A stretch of DNA of 64,000 bases. Source: Methyloceanibacter sp. wino2 (lineage in GTDB: Bacteria > Pseudomonadota > Alphaproteobacteria > Rhizobiales > Methyloligellaceae). How positions within the stretch are numbered: the first letter of the stretch is position 1; each line of letters starts with the position of its first letter. Below, piece after piece: positions 59,165 through 64,000 of the stretch. The DNA lies in NCBI RefSeq assembly GCF_003071365.1, contig NZ_CP028960.1, positions 248,001 to 312,000 on the forward strand, given 5' to 3'. The translations under genes were made by a program, and so were the position numbers. The notes under the pieces are model-generated. The model worked only from the letters and a program-made list of their open reading frames with translations, was not told where the DNA came from and did not search any database.

Positions 59165-62060
59165 ATGGCAAACAAGATGCTTATCGATGCGGCGCATCCG
59201 GAGGAGACCCGGGTCGTCGTAAAGGGAAATCGTGTCGAGGAATTTGATTACGAATCCGCAAGTAAAAAAACAGCTAAGAGGTAATATCTATCTCGCGAAA
59301 GTCACGCGAGTAGAGCCGTCTCTCCAGGCCGCGTTCGTCGATTACGGCGGAAATCGGCACGGTTTCTTGGCATTTTCTGAAATTCATCCTGATTATTATC
59401 AGATCCCTGTTGCGGATCGCCAAGCGCTCCTCGAAGAGGAGGCCGCCGAACAAAGCCGCGCCTCTGCCGAGGAGGCTGCGGAGGACGACGCCGCGTCGAG
59501 CGGCGGACGTCGGCGCGGGCGCCGGCGCCGTGGCCGCGGTCGTGGCGAACCCCGTAGAGAGACCCGCAAGCAGGAAACGGCGGCGGACGAAGAAACATCC
59601 CCCGCGGACGCGCTTCCGATCGCCACATTCGAGTTCGACGACGATGACGAGGTCGATACGACGCCGCGCGACGACCGCGACGACAATGACGGCTCCGACA
59701 TCCAACTCGAGGCCTCCGACCTAACCCACGAAGTCTCAGAGCCCGCCGAGCCCCCGGCCCAGGAAGAGGATGCCGAGGCTGGCGACGCCGATGAGGCGCC
59801 GCGGAGCGAAGACCCATCTGACGAGAACGCCATCGAGGCGCGCAAGCCGGAATCCTCTGACGAGGACGCCGCCGACGAAAACGACGTCGATGCGGACACC
59901 GATCACGGCGAAGACTCGGACGAGGAGTCCGACGACGACGAGGATTCCGACGACGACGAGTCCGACGACGACGACACGGACGGCGACGACGACGAGCGCG
60001 GCAGCCGCCGCAGGTCGGCCAAGGATCGCGTCGAGTCGGTCGGTTCGGAGGATGCGCTCGAGGAACTGCCCGAACGTGCTCGCCGCAGACGCGGCCGTCC
60101 CTATAAGATCCAAGAGGTCATTCGGCGCCGCCAGATCATTCTGGTTCAGGTGGTGAAGGAAGAGCGCGGCAATAAGGGCGCGGCGCTGACCACGTATCTT
60201 TCTCTTGCGGGTCGTTACACGGTCCTGATGCCGAATACGGCGCGGGGCGGCGGTATCTCCCGCAAGATCACCCAACCGACGGATCGGAAGCGTCTGCGCG
60301 AGATCGCAGGCGAACTCGAGGTGCCGGAAGGAATGGGGCTGATCATCCGCACGGCCGGCGCCCAGCGGACCAAGACCGAAATCAAACGCGACTACGACTA
60401 CCTCCTGCGCCTATGGGAGACGGTCCGCGATCTCACCTTGGGTTCGACGGCCCCTGCCCTCGTTTACGAGGAAGGCAGCCTGATCAAGCGCTCGATCCGC
60501 GATCTCTACAACAAGGATATCGACGAGGTTCTGGTTGCCGGTGACGACGCCTACCGGGAGGCCAAGGACTTCATGCGCATGCTCATGCCAAGCCATGCCA
60601 AGAACGTGAAGCCCTACAAGGAACCCGAACCGATCTTCATCCGGTATCAGGTCGAGCGGCAATTGGCAGCGATGTTCTCACCGCAAGTGACGCTTCGGTC
60701 CGGCGGCTACATCGTCATCAACCAAACCGAAGCCTTGGTGGCCGTCGACGTGAACTCGGGCAAGGCGACGCGCGAGCACAATATCGAGGACACCGCGCTC
60801 AAGACCAATATGGAAGCGGCCGAGGAGATCGCGAGGCAACTGCGCCTGCGCGACCTGGCAGGCCTCATCGTGATCGATTTCATCGACATGGATGAGCGGC
60901 GCAACAACCGGCAAGTCGAGCGTCGCTTGAAAGACGCGCTGAAGAACGACCGGGCCCGCATCCAGGTTGGACGCATCAGCGCCTTCGGCCTGTTGGAGAT
61001 GTCGCGCCAGCGCCTGCGGACCGGCGTTCTGGAGGGCTCGACCAATGCCTGCGCCATGTGCCAAGGCACCGGCATCGTGCGCTCGGTGGAGTCGGTCGCG
61101 CTCGACATTCTGCGTTCGATCGAAGACCGGCTGATCACCGACGGTGTCGTGCCGCTGAGTGCCACCACCGCGGTAGATGTTGCGCTCTACATCCTCAATC
61201 AGAAGCGCGCGCATCTGAAGGATATCGAAGCACGTTACAGCGTGCCCATCACGGTCGAGGCCGACAAGGACCTGCATATTCCGCAGTTCGTCATCGAGCG
61301 TTCGACGGAAGGCGGCCCGGCAACCGGCGACAGCGCCGTGATCCATATGGATTGGGCGCATCATCGCGAAGAAGGCGCGCAATCCGAAGACGGCGACGGC
61401 GAGTCCGGCAAGCGGCGCTCGCGCCGGCGGCGTGGACGTGGCCGTGGCCGCGGCGAAAGCGATGGCGACACCGAGGGTCAGACGAGCGAGACCTCGTCCT
61501 CGGACGACGAAGCAGCGGCCAGCGGTTCGGACAATGAAGCAGCCGACGGCGATTCCGAGCAGCAGCCCCGGAAGTCACGCCGCAGAGGCCGCCGTGGCGG
61601 CCGGCGCGGACGCGGGCGCGGTCAGCGTAATGGCGCGGAGCAGTCGGCCGACCAGCAGGATGGCCAAGGTGACGAGGCCGTCGCGGACGCCGAGACGAAC
61701 CCGGCGGAGTCGGAGACCGCTGACAAGAGTGCTGCACCCGTTGCCGCACTCAATGCGGAAACGCGGGACGAGCACGAACAAGGCGGCGACGCCCCAACGG
61801 ATGACAACTCTTCCGAGGACACGCCCGTTCGTGAGGTCTCGGTCAGCGAGTACGTTGCCGAGACAAACGCCGACGAGCCGGACGAAGATCACGCCGAACA
61901 ACAGGCCGAGCCCGCGCCGCGAGAGACGGAACCGGCGCTCAGCATCGCATCGTCGCGTGACGAGCCGGTCGCGTCCGAGCCCAAGCCTGAAATTCGTATC
62001 GAGAGCGAGGGCGACAAGGAGCCCGCGCCCCAGCGCAAGGGCTGGTGGTCGCGCGGCTAG
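59165..62060 (+). CDS. rne: Ribonuclease E/G, interrupted by an A7 homopolymer frameshift
   Basis: RNase E drives mRNA decay and rRNA processing. ATG 59165 reads MANKMLIDAAHPEETRVVV and continues to a run of seven A (59264-59270), where the frame breaks. With six A it joins KKQLRGNIYLAKVTRVEPSL exactly. The S1 domain is split by about 240 residues of RRRGRRRRGRGRG and an Asp/Glu-rich tract. The catalytic part follows (INQTEALVAVDVNSGKATRE, GLIVIDFIDMDE, zinc link CAMCQGTG). The C-terminal tail is Arg/Glu-rich. Expected length is about 964 residues. Confidence 0.92.
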
Positions 62061-62093
62061 AGTTCGCCGATCGCTTCAGAGCAAGACCGTATT

Positions 62094-62118
62094 AGAGGCG
62101 CCTTCGGGCGCCTCTTTT
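62094..62118 (+). terminator. Terminator after rne
   Basis: A perfect 9-bp stem AGAGGCGCC/GGCGCCTCT with a TTCG loop is followed by TTTCG. It lies 33 bases after the rne stop. Confidence 0.85.
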
Positions 62119-62164
62119 CGTGCACGGGTCGCTTTTCTTGCGCTGTCCACCGGCAAGCCCGGCG

Positions 62165-63442
62165 TCAGCGCGTCTTCAGCCACGCGGTGATGCGCCTTGC
62201 GGCTTCGCGCATCTCGCGCTCCGCCCCCGCATAGCTCAGCCGGAGATAAGACCGTCCTCGCTCGGGATCGAAATCGATCCCCGGCGTCGTGGCGACGCCG
62301 ATCTCTCGCAACATGGCTTGCGCGAACGCCGCACTGTCATCGGTCAAGTCTCGGACATCGGCGTAAAGGTAGAACGCGCCGTCCGCAGGCAGAATGTTCG
62401 AGAGCCCGGCCGGCGGCAGTTCGTTCAGCAAGAGCGAACGGTTCCGCGCATAGCGGCTCTTGATCTCTTCGAGTTCGTCGATGCCGTCGAAGGCGCCAAG
62501 CGCTGCGACCTGAGACACCGTGGGCGGCGCGATATAGAGGTTCTGCGCCAGCCGCTCGATAGTCCGCGTCAAGGCTTCGGGCACGACGAGCCAGCCCACG
62601 CGCCAGCCGGTCATGCTGAAATACTTCGAGAAGCTATTCACCACGATGGCGGAGTCCGAATAGGCAAGCGCCGTCTCCGCAGCCGCCTCATATTCGAGGC
62701 CGTGATAGATCTCGTCGGAAATCAGCCAGAGGCCCTGCCGTGCACAGGCCTCGGCCAGCTCCTTCAAGCGCGCGCGCCGCGTCATGGTGCCGGTGGGGTT
62801 GTTGGGGCTCGCCAGCAGCAAGCCCGCTGCGCCCGAAGCCCCCAGCGCCTCGACATCAGCCACGGTCGGCATCCAGCGTCCGGCGCCGGACGTTTCGATC
62901 AGATGCGGGCGAAACCCGAGCGCTTTCAGAATTTGGCGGTAGCAGGGATAGCCCGGCGACGGCAAACCGAAGCTGTCGCCATGGTCGAGCACGGCGAGAA
63001 AGGCCAGCACGAAGCCGGCGGACGAACCCGCCGTGACGACGATGCGCTCAGGCCCCATGTCGACGCCGTAACGCGCCCTGAGATAGGCGGCGATCCGCTC
63101 CCGCAGCTCCGGGAGCCCGAGCGACAGCGTGTAGCCGAGATTATGCTCCGCCATGGCCTGCACGACGCGTTCGCGGGCCGCGCGGGGCGCCGGGGTCGCG
63201 GGCTGTCCCACCTCCATGTGGATGATGTCTTCACCGGCCACCTCGCGCCGGTTCGCCTCGCGCATCACGTCCATGACGATGAACGGATCGATCTGGCGGC
63301 TTGCAGCCGGCGGCCGGGGTAACGATGAAAACTCGGACGGACTGCTCACGGCTTGCGCTCCTCGCGCATTGTTGATGGATAGCAGGCTGGCGGGTGTCAC
63401 GTTGTCGCCGTAATCAGGCCCCAAGCAAAACGACCTTGGCAA
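62165..63442 (-). CDS. Class I/II PLP-dependent aminotransferase
   Basis: The 425-residue protein has the fold I aminotransferase pattern: IHMEVGQPATPAP, VVTAGSSAGFVLAFLAVLDHGDS, LLASPNNPTGTMTRR, WLISDEIYHGLEY and the PLP lysine in SFSKYFSMTGWRVGW. Substrate specificity cannot be told. The start at 63442 has no clear ribosome site, and GTG 63349 (about 394 residues) would fit the usual family N-terminus as well. Confidence 0.9.
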   Translation of the reverse strand: MPRSFCLGPDYGDNVTPASLLSINNARGAQAVSSPSEFSSLPRPPAASRQIDPFIVMDVMREANRREVAGEDIIHMEVGQPATPAPRAARERVVQAMAEHNLGYTLSLGLPELRERIAAYLRARYGVDMGPERIVVTAGSSAGFVLAFLAVLDHGDSFGLPSPGYPCYRQILKALGFRPHLIETSGAGRWMPTVADVEALGASGAAGLLLASPNNPTGTMTRRARLKELAEACARQGLWLISDEIYHGLEYEAAAETALAYSDSAIVVNSFSKYFSMTGWRVGWLVVPEALTRTIERLAQNLYIAPPTVSQVAALGAFDGIDELEEIKSRYARNRSLLLNELPPAGLSNILPADGAFYLYADVRDLTDDSAAFAQAMLREIGVATTPGIDFDPERGRSYLRLSYAGAEREMREAARRITAWLKTR

Positions 63443-63543
63443 TGGCGGGGGCCATTAACGGCGTGCCAACGTAGCCCCCTCGTGAGGCAAAATAAAACTG
63501 CGTCTTTGCGCAAAACAGCCGAGCCAATACGATCACGTCCATC

Positions 63544-64000
63544 ATGCCGATCCTGGCCAAACTCACGGCAGAGCCCTCTTCCCGACGCAGACCACCGTTG
63601 TCGCGTTTGGCGCTGACGGCGACCCTGGTTGCAGGACTGGTCGCGCCCAGCGTCGCGAACGCCGGCGGTATTATTCGCGACGCCGAAACCGAGGCGCTGA
63701 TCCGCGAATACGCTGGACCGATCTTCCGGGCCGCCGGTCTCGGCTCACAGAACATCAAGATCCACCTCGTCAACGACAAGAACTTCAACGCCTTCGTCGT
63801 CGATGGCCACAACATGTTCATGCATGCCGGAACGCTCATGATTTCGGATACGCCGAACCAGGTGATCGGCGTCATCGCGCACGAGACCGGCCATATCACC
63901 GGCGGTCACTTGGCGCGATTGCGCTCGCAGGTTTCGCAAATGAAATCGACGGCCATGGCGCTGCAGATTCTGGGCTTGGCCGCGGCGATCGGCGGAAGTC
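63544..64000 (+). CDS. M48 family zinc metalloprotease, cut by window end
   Basis: The reading frame starts at ATG 63544 with MPILAKLTAEPSSRRRPPL and a signal-like hydrophobic stretch (LALTATLVAGLVAPSVANA). The catalytic motif HETGH in IGVIAHETGHITGGHLARL and the upstream NAFVVDGHNMFMHAGTLM match BepA/YfgC-type periplasmic proteases that handle outer-membrane proteins. The sequence leaves the window after about 152 codons. Confidence 0.9.
   Translation, partial: MPILAKLTAEPSSRRRPPLSRLALTATLVAGLVAPSVANAGGIIRDAETEALIREYAGPIFRAAGLGSQNIKIHLVNDKNFNAFVVDGHNMFMHAGTLMISDTPNQVIGVIAHETGHITGGHLARLRSQVSQMKSTAMALQILGLAAAIGGS

Noticed and set aside
59264-59277. The A7 run in rne as a -1 ribosomal slippage site
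   Set aside because: A -1 shift leads within three codons to TAA 59275-59277. Only loss of one base restores the frame.
62165-63442. Aminotransferase as the missing MfnC of furan synthesis
   Set aside because: It is a generic class I/II enzyme 40 kb from the C1 island, with no linkage or specific motif to support this.

Overview
The window is about 63-65% GC by eye, densely coded, and free of insertion sequences, prophage genes, CRISPR arrays and recognisable tRNA or rRNA genes. It carries the bacterial tetrahydromethanopterin (H4MPT)/methylofuran formaldehyde-oxidation genes together with alphaproteobacterial markers: a sufS2-B-C-D-S1-DUF59-A operon, an Irr-type iron box, an RNase E with an inserted acidic/arginine-rich segment, and bactofilin. 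I infer a methylotroph of the Hyphomicrobiales (Hyphomicrobium or Methyloceanibacter type). The genus is an inference.

Positions 1-22,122 form the C1 island. On the minus strand lies the formyltransferase/hydrolase operon fhcB-fhcA-fhcD-fhcC, followed by a fused pabB-pabC gene and preceded by a pterin carbinolamine dehydratase gene. On the plus strand are mptG (beta-RFAP synthase), mtdB, an ATP-grasp gene, mch, a RimK-like ATP-grasp gene, a CitG-like gene and fae. Then come a HisA-like gene, an MfnF-like gene, a fatty acid desaturase, and a minus-strand operon mfnB - folB-like - MfnE-like kinase - DHPS-like - DUF447. Fae condenses formaldehyde with H4MPT, MtdB and Mch oxidise it to formyl-H4MPT, and FhcABCD transfers the formyl group to methylofuran and hydrolyses it to formate. 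Most of the remaining genes look like builders of the two cofactors.

Positions 22,177-39,000 hold a TPR lipoprotein-like or periplasmic protein, NAD(P)HX repair (nnrDE), a glnB-glnA operon with a sigma54 promoter and an NtrC-like enhancer, a redoxin, a phosphonate-type ABC transporter (phnD-C-E-E) followed by phoX, topoisomerase IV subunit B (parE) with no ordinary start codon, and a DEAD-box helicase. Positions 38,991-46,091 are the SUF iron-sulfur operon on the minus strand. Its promoter (46,261-46,289) is followed at once by an Irr/ICE box (46,237-46,253).

Positions 46,401-64,000 carry an alpha/beta hydrolase, tyrS, a giant AsmA-like protein, bactofilin, prfB with the classical +1 programmed frameshift, PBP1A, a cell-wall amidase, rne, an aminotransferase, and the start of an M48 metalloprotease cut by the window edge.

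Two genes, pabB (G-run at 1673-1676) and rne (A7 run at 59,264-59,270), are broken by single-base homopolymer differences. Both are otherwise intact, so sequencing error, slippage or recent mutation should be separated. The most interesting biology is the compact methylofuran/H4MPT biosynthesis set, several members of which lack a proven reaction.
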